Assembly (NCBI GenBank): GCA_023374025.1
Contig: SIJG01000098.1
Coordinates: 186,001 to 250,000 of the forward strand
Reading direction: 5' to 3'
Length of the DNA: 64,000 bases
Source: Heterodera schachtii
Lineage: Eukaryota > Nematoda > Chromadorea > Rhabditida > Heteroderidae
A program made the position numbers and the translations under genes. Positions 22,745 to 34,205 of the stretch are shown here, piece by piece. The notes beneath the pieces were generated by a model. The model saw only the letters and a list, made by a program, of their open reading frames with translations. It had not been told where the DNA came from and made no database searches. The number at the start of each line of letters is the position of its first letter. The stretch's first letter is position 1.

Positions 22745-23110
22745 GCAAGGGACGGTCCCAGGATTTCGGCTGGGGGGGGGGGGTAGTACGAACCTTTTTT
22801 TTGCTTTTCAGACCACTTTTTTTGCGGGCAAAATTTTTGCATTTTTGTAAATCCGGTTTGTTAACGAATTTTTTCCAAAAAAATGACGCATTTTACGATT
22901 TTGAGCAATTTTTAGGAGATTTTCATCAAAAAATGTCGATTTTTTGGAAAATTTGGGTGAGAAGCTAGGTCTGGGGGGGGGGGGGGGGGGTACCACCAAG
23001 GAAAATCTAAAATTTTCAGCAAAAATATTTTTTTCCTTAAAAATTTCGGGTGCGGAGGGGCCTTCGGGGGGGGGGGGGGGGGGGGGGGGGGGACACGTAC
23101 CTCGCGTACC
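22745..23110. repeat. Poly-G-rich repeat, inverted partner of 21230-21680
   Basis: GGGACGGTCCCAGGATTTCGG opens this copy; its reverse complement closes the copy near 21650-21675. The two share, in inverted order, TTGTTAACGAATTTTNTCC, GAGCAATTTTTAGGAG, CTAGGTCTGG followed by a long G tract, and TACCACCAAGGAAAATCTAAAATTTT. G runs of about 19 (from 22973) and over 30 (near 23067) are likely unreliable in length. Confidence 0.7.
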
Positions 23111-24799
23111 CCCCCTCCCCCCCTGGGACTTTCCCTGCAATGGGCCCGAGGGGTTGGTTGGACAATGTGCCAATGGAAATCAGATGGAAAATTTTTGACA
23201 GAAAATTATTCATAACTTCACCCAAAATGAAACCAAATTTTTAAATATTGATATCATTCAATAGGCCCAACTGTTTTCTATTAGCCTATAAAGTTTCAAA
23301 AAGTTCCGTTAAGTTTCAAATTGTATCTGATCATAAAAGAATTTTAGAAAAATAATAAAATTTTCAAACAACAAATTATTTATCCTAATGAACCAAAAGA
23401 CAGTGTTTTCTTAATTTTAATGCTGTTTAAGCGATCAGGGCTTGAAAAAATTCAACTTTGAGTCCGATTTTGGACATAGACGCAAATTTCGGGGCCGCAA
23501 ATGTCGGGGCTCCCAAAAAAACCAATTTTTTTTACAACATTTTAGGTCATAACTTTCTTGAAACTTAACGAAAAAATTTTTAAAATTTTACATGCTAATA
23601 AAAAACATCTAGGACTATCGAATGATAAGGGATGATATTTTTAGGCTCTAAAAAACCTCTAAAAATGGAAAATAGGCCTAAAAAACCTCATTTTTAGGGG
23701 TGTAAAATCGTAAAATTTTATCAAAAAAGGTAACAAAATTAAGTCAAATCAGTATTGAGATAAATAATTTGGAGATGAATTTTTGAGAAATTTTACATTT
23801 CTTAGAGGTGCATTTATGAAAAAAATTTTGAGTAGTTTCTTAGGGGTGTATTTTTTGTTTTTATTGCATTTTTGTTAATAATTTTGGGCAAAATGCCAAA
23901 ATAGGCAAAAATAGGTTCCTTTCAAAATGTAAAAATAATAACTCGAAAAGTAACTTAACAACAGCCCAAAAAACTGCGTTTTAGGGCCTCGGGGAGCTCA
24001 TGAAAAAATTATGCAAAAACCTAAAAATATCATCGCTAGATATCAAATTTTTTAGCCTATAAAATTTCAAAAAGTTTCGTTAAATTTAAAAAAAAGTTAT
24101 GACTTGAGAAGCTCAAAAAAACCAAGTTTTTTGCAACATTTTTGCTCATAATTTTCTTGAAACTTAACGAAACCTTTTTGAAATTTTGCATGCTAATAAA
24201 AAACAACTAGGGCTATTGAATGATATAAAATATTAAAAATTTGGTTGATTTTAAGCAAAGTTATATGAAAAAATTGTTTAAATTGATGGTTTTTTGACTA
24301 ACGCCCATTTTAATGGTTTTTGACTAATGTCAACGGCAAGCAGAAAAAGGGAAGAAAAGGCAGTGCATTGGAATAGAAGGAACGCAATAGGAAGAGAATA
24401 TTTGCAAAATGATGACCATTTAATGGGCATTTTACTTTATTCCTCCACCAACAAATCAATCAATCAAATAAATAATTAATTGGACGGATAATTTTATCCA
24501 TTCATTTGTAAAAGATTAGAAATTTTGTTTGTCAACCAAATCCAACATTTGCTGGTATCATTCGAAAGCTTAACATGTTAAGATGTTGTTTCTAAGCTAA
24601 TTGTTTCGCGATTCGACAATTAACAAAAAGTTATGTACATATATAATATGAAAATTGCGAAAAAAATTCTAAAATTTTTAATTTTTTGTTACAAAATAAC
24701 TTTTTCAAAAGCCAAAAAATCTTTTTGCTTTTTGTAAGCTAATAGAGCATGTAAAGGAGCTTTCGAATGATATTAATATTTTTAATGATCAGCGATCGC
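23111..24799. other. Gene-free AT-rich dispersed repeats
   Basis: No gene. Several copies of the dispersed repeat (TCATAACTTTNTTGAAACTTAACG, CTAATAAAAAACA, ATCGAATGATA) occur in both orientations. Another repeat resembles the F-box unit 5' flank at about 24420-24500. Confidence 0.6.
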
Positions 24800-25125
24800 G
24801 AAAACCAATTTTTGTTGATTATTTGTGAAAATCTCAAAATTTTATGTTTTTTTTAAAATATATTTTTGCAGTTTTTATACATCCGATTTATTAAATATAT
24901 TTGAGAGGTTTTTCTCCATAAATATACATTTATTACTGATAAATTATGATCGGTCCATCATTTTCTTAATTAATTCATTTCTTCTGCGGTTGATCGCTGT
25001 TTTTGTTGTTTTGTCCGTCACTTATTTGTCAGCAAAGACGACGACCCATTTGTGATGCTTTGTCCGGCTTCGTCTTTTTCTTCTTCCGGTGGCGGAGACA
25101 ATGGCCTAAATTAAGCGAAAAATTC
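24800..25125 (-). repeat. 3'-flank module of F-box unit G
   Basis: Conserved blocks (GATCGGTC, TGATCGCTGTTTTTGTTGTTTTGTCC split over the module, GGTGGCGGAGACAATGGCC) precede the last exon of minus-strand copy G. Confidence 0.7.
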
Positions 25126-25162
25126 AAATTCGGATAAAAATCAAATCCCTTTTTTTAATTGC

Positions 25163-26212
25163 TCACCCAATGCAATCATTGCCACCATAAAGCCAAAAGA
25201 ACACATTGTTATAATTGTTGTCCCAATTTCCGTCTTCCCAATGAACCGCCGCTGTCTCCCCAATAATTTTGCATCGTTTCATTATCCAACCGATGCTCCA
25301 TTCATTTTCGTTTTCTTTGGCCAATGTCAGCTTTTCCTTTGTCCATTCATTCACCAATTCAAATGGTACAATTTGCATTGACGTCGCACGAACAATAAAA
25401 TGAATTTGGTAACTGACCGAAGAAATGGCATTGGCACGAAGAAATGCCTAAACAATTTGGAAAACAACAATATTGGGCCTCAGAAGCGTCGGAAATAAAT
25501 TAAAAAATATTTCGGCGACGTTTTGTCCTGCTCCCCGCCCCCCCTTTCCGGACCACACCTCCTTGAAATCGTTGACCCAATCAGTGTGCCATTGTTCGCT
25601 GTAAACACCGCAATTGTCGAAAAAATGGGCCAAATTTCACGTGTCAAAACATCCCAAATCGGCTGATAGTCATCCATGGCGTATGAAGTAGGAATCGACA
25701 ACCGTAAATTGGTGCCTTTTTTGTCGAAAATTTGGTGATTGGCACGAAGAAAAGCGATGACGGAGTGATCGATGTAACTGCAAATGGAAGGAATGCTTTT
25801 ATTCCCATATAAAAGTTTAGTTTTTTAATTACTCAATCTGAAGGCGCTTAAAACGGATTTTGCTGGGCAACGGACGGTCCGGCAACGGAAATAGTAAAGA
25901 ATTGGCTTCGTCGATAATCGCAGATAATTCTGGTCCTGTCGCCGTTGTTGTTGTTGTTGTGCCACTGTCCTTGCGACGAATTTCGATTTCTCTCCAAATT
26001 GTCAATTCGCTTTTGCCATTGAAATGTTTGTCCACCAACGCATTGAAACGTGGCGAAAGCAATGCCAATTTGAGGCCGAGTTGAGGACGGTCAAAACAGG
26101 GCAAAATGTCCATCCAAACGTCGTTGCAAATCCAACTGAAATTATGGGAAACAGTTTGGTTAAATAAATGACGAATTTGTGTGACTTTTATAATTCATTA
26201 CCGTCGGTTCAT
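25163..26212 (-). pseudogene. F-box-like protein, family 1 (copy G), internal deletion
   Basis: The 11-nt first exon (26212) and exon 2 (WICNDVWMDILPCFDRPQ…) are intact. Exon 2 carries a Thr run coded by a GTT/TTG microsatellite near 25940-25960. Exon 3 is intact only as far as WPIFST; about 200 bp are then missing and the frame changes before the end of the exon (…DWVNDFKE in another frame near 25560-25600). Exon 4 (25163-25455) is normal. The internal deletion with frameshift makes the copy a pseudogene. Confidence 0.75.
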
Positions 26213-27219
26213 TTTGTGGTAATTAACACAATTTGCTGCCGAATTCCGAATGATGGCGTCGTCACAAAGGAAAGAATAATTGCAGAATTATTCGTTAGAA
26301 ATTTTTATTATTTTCAAATGCGAGGCAAAGCGAAAAAACAAACATTTTTATAGTCATGAAAAGGGAGGGATTGATGAATGTTTTTGTATTTTTTTGTAGG
26401 TAATCCTTAGGAATTTGTGTCCGCACGAAAAATAAATAAATAAAAATTTTCTTACAAAAAATTTTTTTTTCAAAATTTTGTTTTCTAAAATTTTGGCTAA
26501 AATTGTGCAATCGCATTTATTGTGTTGTTCTATCATTAGCAATTTAAAGCAAAAGCAAAACATTCAACTGGCTCTGCTGCTGGTGGTGGCCCATCAGTGG
26601 CGGCGTCAAACAATCGGAAGAAAACGTCAAATTTTTTCAAAAAGTTATGACCAAAAATCGTATAAAAAAATTCGTACATGGCTTTTTCAATCTTCATCAA
26701 ATTTTTTGAAATTTTGCCTGTAAACAGCAGAGAATCTTAAGGGCTATTGAATTATACCAAGAAATTTACCCCAAAAAATCCGGATTTTGAAAAAATCCAG
26801 TCCGGACCCGGACATTCATTTATTTTTCCATTTCTTTTGCACCAGTTTTTTCAGTTGCTTTTAGTGACTATAAAATTTGAAGATTTTCTTTCTTAAAAAA
26901 GGATTTTCCAAAAGAATTATTTATTCAGCATTTGTCATCAATCTATTTTCGTGACTTTTCATGCCTGCCTTTTTTCAATTTTTGATGCCTATTATATGTA
27001 CATAGTCCTTTTTTCTCCATTTTTTGGTGCCTTTTTAGTCGTGTCTATACAAATAATATATCGAATTAATAATCAATTCGACCGGTTCACGGGAAGTGGT
27101 TAAATTCTGAAAATGAGGTGTGTCCTGGTTTTAATGTAAAGCACTGTACTGTTATTGGAACTACAAATTGCGTATGAAAAACTTCATACCCAGAATTTTT
27201 CGTTTTAATTGGTACATAT
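26213..27219. other. Gene-free AT-rich sequence
   Basis: The first 70 bp resemble the 5' flank of other family 1 genes. The rest is AT-rich with one dispersed repeat copy (26630-26760). No gene is supported. Confidence 0.5.
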
Positions 27220-27308
27220 CAGGGATGGCATTCCGAGGCCCTAAAAATTCTCGGATATTGGAATTCGACCCCAAAAATGTCGGAAATCAGAATTCCGTGC
27301 CATCCCTG
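27220..27308. mobile_element. 89-bp hAT-type MITE
   Basis: It has the same 11-bp CAGGGATGGCA inverted ends as the MITE at 3443-3505, and an internal direct repeat of the body. Flanking 8-bp repeats are GTACATAT (27212-27219) and GTACATAC (27309-27316), one mismatch apart. Confidence 0.85.
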
Positions 27309-27557
27309 GTACATACCCATGGGATGCATCGAGACGAGAGAGAAAATTTACATTTAAACGGAAAAACAACAACAAATCAGAGTAAAAATCAGATCACTCT
27401 TATTGATCACAATAATTCAAAATGATAGACCATTTCTCAAATGCATTAATTAAATCACTTTCATCACATAATTGGACACCATTTGCGACGTGGAGACAAA
27501 GGCCTAAAAATTCGGCACAATTTTTTAAACAAAATCAAACAAATGCTTTTTTGTTGC

Positions 27558-28563
27558 TCACCCAATGCCAGATTTGACGTAATAATGAAACTCGACAGTG
27601 TTAAATCCGTCCAAATTTTCGGCTGCCCATTGAACCGCCGTCGCCGTCTCACCATTTTGGCACCGTTTCATTACCCATCGGTCTTCCCACCAATCATCTA
27701 CGCTTGCTTTGATCAGTGACAACTTTTCCATGGTCTGTTCGTTCGCTAATTCAAATTGCACAATTTGCGTTGACGGTGGATGGACAGTAAATTGAATTTG
27801 GTAGCTGACAGAAGAAATGGTGGCACAGAGAAATTTCTAAACAATTTGGAAAACGGACGGACTTAATTAAATGCAATCAAAATCAGTTGCTTAAAGCCAC
27901 ACCTTTTTGAGAATGTTGGCCCATTCCATATTTTGTGGCTCCTTCAAAAAGAAATGCAATTGCTTCGGCATGCCATCATTTCGCGGAGAGTGCAACCATT
28001 TTGACAACATTTGGCCAGCAGAAATTGTTGCATTTGGCCCATCAAAATGATCAGCATCATCAGTCGCATCGGGCAACAAAGCACCGGAATAGATTGAATT
28101 CAATTGGTCGAGATCGGTGAGAATTGATGGCGAAATGAGACGACGCAATTTGTCAAAAAGGATGCCATTGGAAACGCCCAAGTGGCGAATGTTTGCCGAA
28201 AAAATTGGCCAAATTTCACGCATAATAACACCCCAAACGGGCTGCTCATCTGCTGTTGCAAACGGAACAGTCAAGCGCAAATTGGTGACTTTGTTCCAAA
28301 TTTGCTGATTGGAGCGGAGAAAAGCAATGACGGAATGGTCGATGTAACTGCAAATGGAATGAATGCTTTTATGGGCCACATAATAGTGAATGCTTTTGAA
28401 TTACCAAATCCAAACGGATTTAAAGCAAATTTTGTTGTGCAGCGAACGGTTGGGCAACGGAAATGGCACAGTTTCTCCACAACCGATGCCCACAGCTAAT
28501 TCGGGGACCACAGTGCCACTGTTCTCGCGAATGATGATCGTTCTCCAAAATTTTGACGGAGAT
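27558..28563 (-). pseudogene. F-box-like protein, family 1 (copy H), 5'-truncated
   Basis: Exon 4 (about 27840-27558, FELANEQTMEKLSL…WVMKRCQ), exon 3 (about 28350-27906, YIDHSVIAFLRSNQQ…GQMLSKWLHSPRND) and the 3' part of exon 2 (about 28560-28396, …VVPFPLPNRSLHNKI) are present. They are in frame but more diverged than other copies. The F-box-like part of exon 2 and exon 1 are absent; unrelated sequence begins near 28563. The copy is probably dead, unless a new upstream exon is used. Confidence 0.65.
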
Positions 28564-28599
28564 TTACGACATCCATTAGCAATGCAATATTAGCACCGG

Positions 28600-28830
28600 C
28601 AAAATTAAAAAGTGTCGATTTGATGCTGTTCCTCCTTCTTTTCTGCTTCATTCTCTCTTCCTCCTCTTTCTCCCCCTCCTTTTTCCTTCGAATTTTTCCT
28701 TTTTCTCTCTTTCTCTTCCGTCTCTCCTCTTTCCCCAATGCTATTTTCATCCTTTTCCTCCTCTTCCCTCGTTTCTCCATTTTTGCTACCAACAAATGTT
28801 GTATTTGGTCTAACCTTTTACAAATGAAAG
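28600..28830. repeat. Polypyrimidine (CT-rich) tract
   Basis: About 180 bp are almost entirely C and T on the plus strand (CTCTTCCTCCTCTTTCTCCC and similar). The open frames here in both directions are products of this low complexity. Confidence 0.7.
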
Positions 28831-28859
28831 TTGGATAAAAATTACCATCCATTGATTAT

Positions 28860-29270
28860 TTATTTAATTGATTTGAGGGTGGGGGAGGGGGATAAGGTAA
28901 AACGCCCATCAAATGGTCATCATTTTGCAAAATATTCTCTTTGTTGGTCCTCCTCTCCTCTGTTGCGTTCTATTTCAATTCACTGTGCCATTCTCTTTTT
29001 CTCCTCGCCGTTTCTTCGGTGCTATGATGTTAGTGTTTCCGCGCCTTTCGTTTTTGTCAATGATTTTTCGCCTCCCATTGGCCATTGGCAACAATTTAAG
29101 ACGAAAAAAATTCAAAAATTATTTGGATAAAATGTGATTTTCGTTAAATTTTTGGTTTCCGCTTTGTTCCTCATTATATAAAAATAAAGATTTCCAACGC
29201 AATTAATTCTTCTGCTCTTTTTTGTGTGACATCATTCATAACTCGGCCAAATTGTGCTAATTACCAAAAA
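28860..29270 (+). promoter_or_regulatory. 5' flank of F-box-like gene I
   Basis: This holds the blocks common to the upstream regions of family 1 genes (AAACGCCCATCAAATGGTCATC, AAAATGTGATTTTC, CAACGCAATTAATTCTTCTG, GTGACATCATTC, CTCGGCCAAATTGTGCTAATT). The last lies 10-30 bp before the ATG in every copy. It therefore probably contains the shared core promoter or 5' UTR. Confidence 0.45.
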
Positions 29271-30444
29271 ATGAACCGACGGTAATGAATTTTTGAAAAC
29301 TCACACAAATTGTCATTTTACTAAATTATTCACATTTTCAGTTGGGTGTGTAATGACGTTTGGATGGACATTTTGCCCTGTTTTGATCGTCCCCAACTCG
29401 GCCTCAAATTGGCACTTCTTTCGCCACGTTTCAATGCTTTGGTTGACAAACATTTCGATGGCAAAAGCGAATTGACAATTTGGAAATCAATCGTAATTCG
29501 TCACAAGGACAAAGGATCAGAACCGAAACTTTATGTATTGTTCGATGACGGATTTGTTGAATTTCCATTGCCCGACCGTCTGTTGCCCAGCAAAATTCGC
29601 TTTGATTCCATTCAGATTGAGTACTTAAAAATCAGAAGCTATGGCAATAAAAGCATTTATTCCATTTTCAGGTACATTGATCACTCCGTCATCGCTTTTC
29701 TTTGTTCAAATCAGAAAATTTTCGACAAAAGAGGCACCAATTTACAGTTGTTGATTTCATTATCACATAACATGGATGGCCAGCGGATTTTTCATGACAT
29801 ATGGCCAATTTTTTCGGCAAATATTCGCCATTTGGGCTTTGTCAATGGTGTTGATTTGGACCATTTGCGTCGTCTCATTTCACCGACAATTCTCACTGAT
29901 CTTAATCAGTTGAATTCAATCAATTTATATGGTCGGTTTCCCGCTGCGATTGGTGACGATTTTGATGTGCCAAATGCAACAATTTCTGGTGGCCAAGCAT
30001 TGTCCAAATGGTTGCACTCTCCGAGAAAAGATGGCCAACCCAAGCGAATGTTTTGCTTAGATCACAACGAACAAACGGACTTCGAATGGATCAACAATTT
30101 CAAGAAGGTGTGGCCATAAGTTCGACAAATCACTGATTTTTGTTTTTCAAATTGTTTAGCATTTTCTCCGTGCCAATGCCATTTCTTCCGTCAGTTACCA
30201 AATTCATTTTTCTGTTCGTTCGCCGTCAACGCAAATGGTGCCATTTAAATTGGTGAACGAATGGACAAAGGAAAAGCTGACATTGACCAAAGAAAACGAA
30301 AATGACTTGGAGGATAACAGTTGGATAATGAAGCGTTGCAAAATTGGAGAGGCCGGGGATGTTCAGCTTCAGAAAGATGAAAATTGGGGCAACAATTTTA
30401 ACAATGTGTCCATTTGGCTTTTCAGTACTGATTGCATCGGGTGA
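29271..30444 (+). CDS. F-box-like protein, family 1 (copy I), intact
   Basis: Exons are 29271-29281, 29342-29620, 29672-30107 and 30160-30444, giving about 336 residues. The F-box-like segment is WVCNDVWMDILPCFDRPQ…LALLSPRFNALVDKHF. Exons 3 and 4 have all conserved blocks (YIDHSVIAFLCSN, GQALSKWLHSPRKDG, NEWTKEKLTL, WIMKRCKIGE). The 51-bp second intron is a multiple of three and has no stop, so intron retention would add 17 residues without breaking the frame. The 3'-flank module follows directly. Confidence 0.8.
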
Positions 30445-30464
30445 GCACTTACTAGTAAAAAAGG

Positions 30465-30710
30465 CATTTGATTTTGTTTAATTAATTAAAATTGCGCCTA
30501 ATTAAGGCCATTGTCTCCGCCACCGGCAGAAGAAGAACAAGAAGCGGGACAAAGCATCACAAAAGGGCCGTCTTCTGCTGACAATGAGTGACGGACAAAC
30601 GAACAAAAACTGTGATCAGCCGCAGAAGAAGAAATGAATTAATTAAGAAAATAATGGACCAATCATAATTGATTAGTGATAAAATTTATATTTATGAAAA
30701 AAACCTGTCA
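30465..30710 (+). repeat. 3'-flank module of F-box unit I
   Basis: Complete block series in gene orientation: GCCTAATTAAGGCCATTGTC, CGCCACCGGCAG, GACAAAGCATCACAAAAGGG, GAGTGACGGACAAA, CTGTGATCAGCCGCAGAAG. Confidence 0.8.
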
Positions 30711-31147
30711 AATATTTTTTTAAAATTCGGATTAAAAATTTTTAAAAGAAAAATTTTTTTCAAAAAATAAAATTTTGTAAATGAATTTTTGAGAAAATTT
30801 TAATTGCTTAAGGGTGTATCTATAAAATCAAAAATAGGTTCTTTCGAAATTTTTTTTAGGCATTTAGGATCTAAAAATAAAAACCTAATAGGCACTAATA
30901 ACTCGAAAAATAGCTTAACAATAGCCCAAAAAATCATACTTTCCGTTCGTTTCAGGCCACGGGGAGCTCAGGAAAAAAGGTTTTTGCCTAAAAACTAGAG
31001 CCCTAGTGATTAGTAAGCATCCAAATAGGAAACCCATATTTTTTCCCAGACTGGTGGATGAAACGCACGAAAAACAATTTTTTTTTTTTTTTGCTTGGTT
31101 TGAAGATTTTAGGATGGATTTCTGTATCCATATTTCACTGGTGAATT
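30711..31147. other. Gene-free AT-rich repeats
   Basis: AT-rich sequence with a copy of the GGAAAYCCATA MITE-like repeat at about 31020-31135 (GAAACGCACGAAAAACA in the middle). Confidence 0.45.
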
Positions 31148-31810
31148 GTCCTCACAAAGGAGAGTGTTCAGTTGATGGTGGGATTTCGAAATGAAACTTG
31201 CATGTGGGTAGATCACCCCTTGGTTGTATTACAAGATTTTTTTTCTAGCTGCGGAATAAGCATTTTTGCCGAGATATGGCGTGCCAAAAGTTGCCAAAAT
31301 TTGTACTTTTCAAAAAGAAACAAAAGTAAAAATTATTCATATTTCCTCAAAATGATTTCTGGCGCAGTGGTAGTGTATCAGTCAACATTTTTAGCTCAAA
31401 GGTTCAAATCCTTTGCGTTCCAATTTTTTTAAATCTTTTTTATTTATCTTTATTTTATATTTTAAAGACAAAATTTAAAAAAAAATTTAAAAAAAATTTA
31501 AAAATTTTACAATAGTAAGCAAAGTTTTTGAAATTGAAATTTAAAAAAATAAAAATAAAACGCGTGAGAGATTCGAACCAACGTATGAGCCAAGAGCACT
31601 ACCACTGCACCACTGAACACTATAGAAATGACAACATGTTTATTTCTTTTCATTTATTACTTAAAAGACTTTGGCAAGTCATATCTTGGCACAGATGCTT
31701 ATTCCGCAGCTAGAAAATTTTTTTTACAATACAACCATGGGTGGTCTACCCACCTACCAAGTTTCATTTGGAAATTCCACCATCACCCGAACACTCTCCT
31801 TTGTAAGTGT
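31148..31810. mobile_element. Palindromic dimer of a tRNA-derived SINE-like repeat
   Basis: Two arms of about 290 and 235 bp are inverted copies of each other. Outer parts share ACAAAGGAGAGTGTTC and TAGCTGCGGAATAAGCAT (31248-31265 and its complement at about 31697-31714). Each arm contains a tRNA-like module with RNA polymerase III boxes. On the plus strand these are TGGCGCAGTGGTAG (31370-31383) and GGTTCAAATCC (31401-31411). On the minus strand they are TGGTGCAGTGGTAG (31612-31599) and GGTTCGAATCT (31579-31569). The modules converge. It could be a true SINE inverted dimer or a foldback element that captured a tRNA. Confidence 0.75.
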
Positions 31811-31967
31811 TTTCAGTTACAATATTTCGTTCGAATAAAACCCGGGACAGAAATTTTGTTTTTTAAATCAGTTTTGTGCGTTTAACGAGACAGCATCTAT
31901 TTGCATTTATTTATCTGTTGTGCCCATCCCCTCTGCTGGGGAGACATTTACCAATCACTCGCTCGCC

Positions 31968-33260
31968 GCTGCCCGTCATTTCGTCCCGCGTCGTTTCGTC
32001 CTGCGGCGTTTCGTCCTGCGTCGTTTCGTTCCGCGTCGTTTCATCCCCCAAGCTAAAATTAGTCGTTTCGTCCCCAAATAAAATTCTATTTTAACATTAC
32101 ATTTCGGGTTATTAGTGCCTATTTTGGCAGTTTTTAGAGACTAAAATCCGATCCATAGTTAATGAATTAATAAAATACTTTATTAATTGAGCAAATAACA
32201 TAACATAATTGAAAAACATAGATCAAACAAATTCTAAGGGGCATTCATCGAGTCTTCCGTATTTTCATAGTCCTTCAATTTTCCTGCATATCCTTCGACC
32301 TGCAGACCAAGAGCCGTCATAACATCGTGAATTCGGCATCGTTGTTGTATGTTGCATCCGCCAAAATTCTCGTGATGACTGCGTCCTGCAGCACGTAGCG
32401 TTTGTGTCGTTTGTGTATGAAGTTCTGGGCTGACCTCGCTGCGTCAACTTGTCTGTCGATGCTTCCGCTGACTTCAGAAATGAAATCGGAAAGGGCTGGG
32501 TGATGACAAAGACCCTTCTAAAATTGAGTTTTTTTTTGTGTTTTGTTAGTAAAAAAAAATACTGAGAAATGAAGATGGGTTGCTTCGAGGCCATTGTTGG
32601 TCCTAGCGAGGGCAGAAGCCGCATGCGAGTGCACGTTCCAATATGGAATTGGGAACAGTACGCGATGAACGACAGCTTCTTTCCAAGGACGGGCTTAAAA
32701 TTTTTTAAATCTACAATTTTGTGAATTTTTCTGTGCCTGGCTGAAAATGTCGTCGTTGATGATGGACTCAATGATTACTGCACCAACGGCGAATTTTGCT
32801 CAACTGTTGATGGCCATGATAGTGTTGAGAGGGCGGGCGAGTCGATGCCAAATTGCAAGGGCTGCCGTGAGTACCTATGGTCAGATCCAACGGACGCAAA
32901 TGATATCCCAGCAAACGCTTAAAAGAAAATTAAAAGACCATCAGGACGAACTCCAAACGCATTGTCATCGTCATGCAGCTGGTGCTGCGTCATTCCGATG
33001 TACGTCCTCGCAAAGTAGAGGAGAAACTGCTCCAATTGTTATCCAAAAACTTGCGCTTACGACATTTTTGAAGATTTTCAGTTTTTTTACGATTCTTCAT
33101 CATACGTCTAAATTCGTAAATTTATGATTTGTTTAACTAAACCCAGAAAAATTTTTAGTGGTAACACTGAAAATCTAAATATTTTATAAAACAAATTTGT
33201 GGAGAAACGACTAATTTTGGCTTGGGGGACGAAACGACGCGGGACGAAATGACAGCGCGC
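31968..33260. mobile_element. 1.3-kb inverted-repeat element with CGTTTCGTCC ends
   Basis: The left arm (31976-32074) and right arm (33199-33258) are inverted copies: GTCATTTCGTCCCGCGTCG, then CCCAAGCTAAAATTAGTCG. The left arm has extra tandem CGTCGTTTCGTCC units, so the arms differ in length. The interior contains fragments of open frames, including a short Cys-containing one near 32750-32930 on the plus strand, but no recognisable transposase. I treat it as non-autonomous. Confidence 0.7.
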
Positions 33261-33659
33261 CGCAAAAATATGGATATAAAATCGCAAAATGTTGGGACCG
33301 TTCTATTAGAGGTTTTTTGGAAAAAGGCCAAAATATGTGCATAAAATATGGACATAAATGCCAAAATATGGACAAATATGGATATAGAAATCCATCCTAA
33401 AAGCTTTTAATCAAGCTAAAAACATGTTTTTTCGTGCGTTTCAGGCTGCGACTGCTGTGAACATCCGAAAACTCAAAGCAAACAACCGGATCGGCACAAT
33501 AACACTTAAATTTTCCGAAATTAAAAAAAATAAAGAACAAATACCTGTCATAAGCCTTGCTGCTTCACTTTCTTTTGTAAATTCCATACAAAATGAAAAA
33601 AAGCAAAACACAATCTGGCTTTGATTTTTATTTTTTGGTTTTTACCAAGTATGTATTTG

Positions 33660-33760
33660 AATTTTAAAATTTATGATTGGCGCCCAAACGAGTGCGCCCA
33701 AACGTGAGCGCCCAAACGCGTGGGTCCCGGCGGGGGGGGGGGTCCGAAATTACATATATA
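33660..33760. repeat. GCGCCCAAACG tandem units
   Basis: Three to four GCGCCCAAACG(T/A)G units end at GGGTCCCGG followed by a G run. Related units lie at 9413-9460 and 19209-19245. Confidence 0.55.
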
Positions 33761-33866
33761 AGCAGGTCGATTTGGCACATTCGCCACACTCATCAGCAGT
33801 AACACTTCAGGCAACGTTCTCAACGATCACACATCAAGCACCACAACCAACCCGACAACAGCGACA

Positions 33867-34205
33867 ATGGCGCAACTCCACCAGAGGACATCGCAACAAG
33901 TCCAAAGCAGAAGATCGTGTTTAACGCTCCGTTCGACAACGGGACAAAACGCATCGCCTGCACCTTCAAGATCACCAAACCGAAGCGCATCAACACGATC
34001 CCGCCGAACGGGACGCTCGGTCCAAAGGAGTTCGTCTACGTGGCAATCACCTGCGACGCCTTCAAACCCGACAGCGAGGACACCGAGGGCGACCGTGGAG
34101 TGGACCAAAACGCCGGACTCAGCCGCCACCATGTTCAAGCCCGAGTGGTTCCGGGAAGACGGAATGGTGCGCAGCAAGAACTTGACGATCGAGTACAACG
34201 TCTGA
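33867..34205 (+). pseudogene. msp: Major sperm protein (MSP) pseudogene
   Basis: MSP is the nematode sperm cytoskeletal protein of about 127 residues with an immunoglobulin-like fold. Recognisable parts are MAQ at the [77 protein letters not shown] and the correct stop. At least three lesions are visible. There is a frame change right after the first three or four codons. About ten residues are lost between FDNGT and KRIA. A second frame change lies after GDR (about 34088-34096). A TATA-like TATATAAG at 33754-33761 precedes it by about 105 bp. No intron interrupts the coding part seen. MSP is strong evidence for a nematode host. Confidence 0.85.

Noticed and set aside
22808..23198. Gly- or Pro-rich frames around the G tracts
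   Set aside because: Homopolymer artefacts; run lengths uncertain.
28496..28852. Open frames (Lys/Glu-rich or Phe/Ser-rich) near 28.6 kb
   Set aside because: Products of a polypyrimidine tract; no start context, no homologous copy.
32265..32771. Minus-strand frame of 168 codons inside the inverted-repeat element
   Set aside because: No recognisable domain and no splice support; possibly a relic but not separable from chance.
33827..34198. Minus-strand open frame of 123 codons over the MSP region
   Set aside because: It is the antisense shadow of the MSP coding sequence; the plus strand has recognisable MSP blocks.
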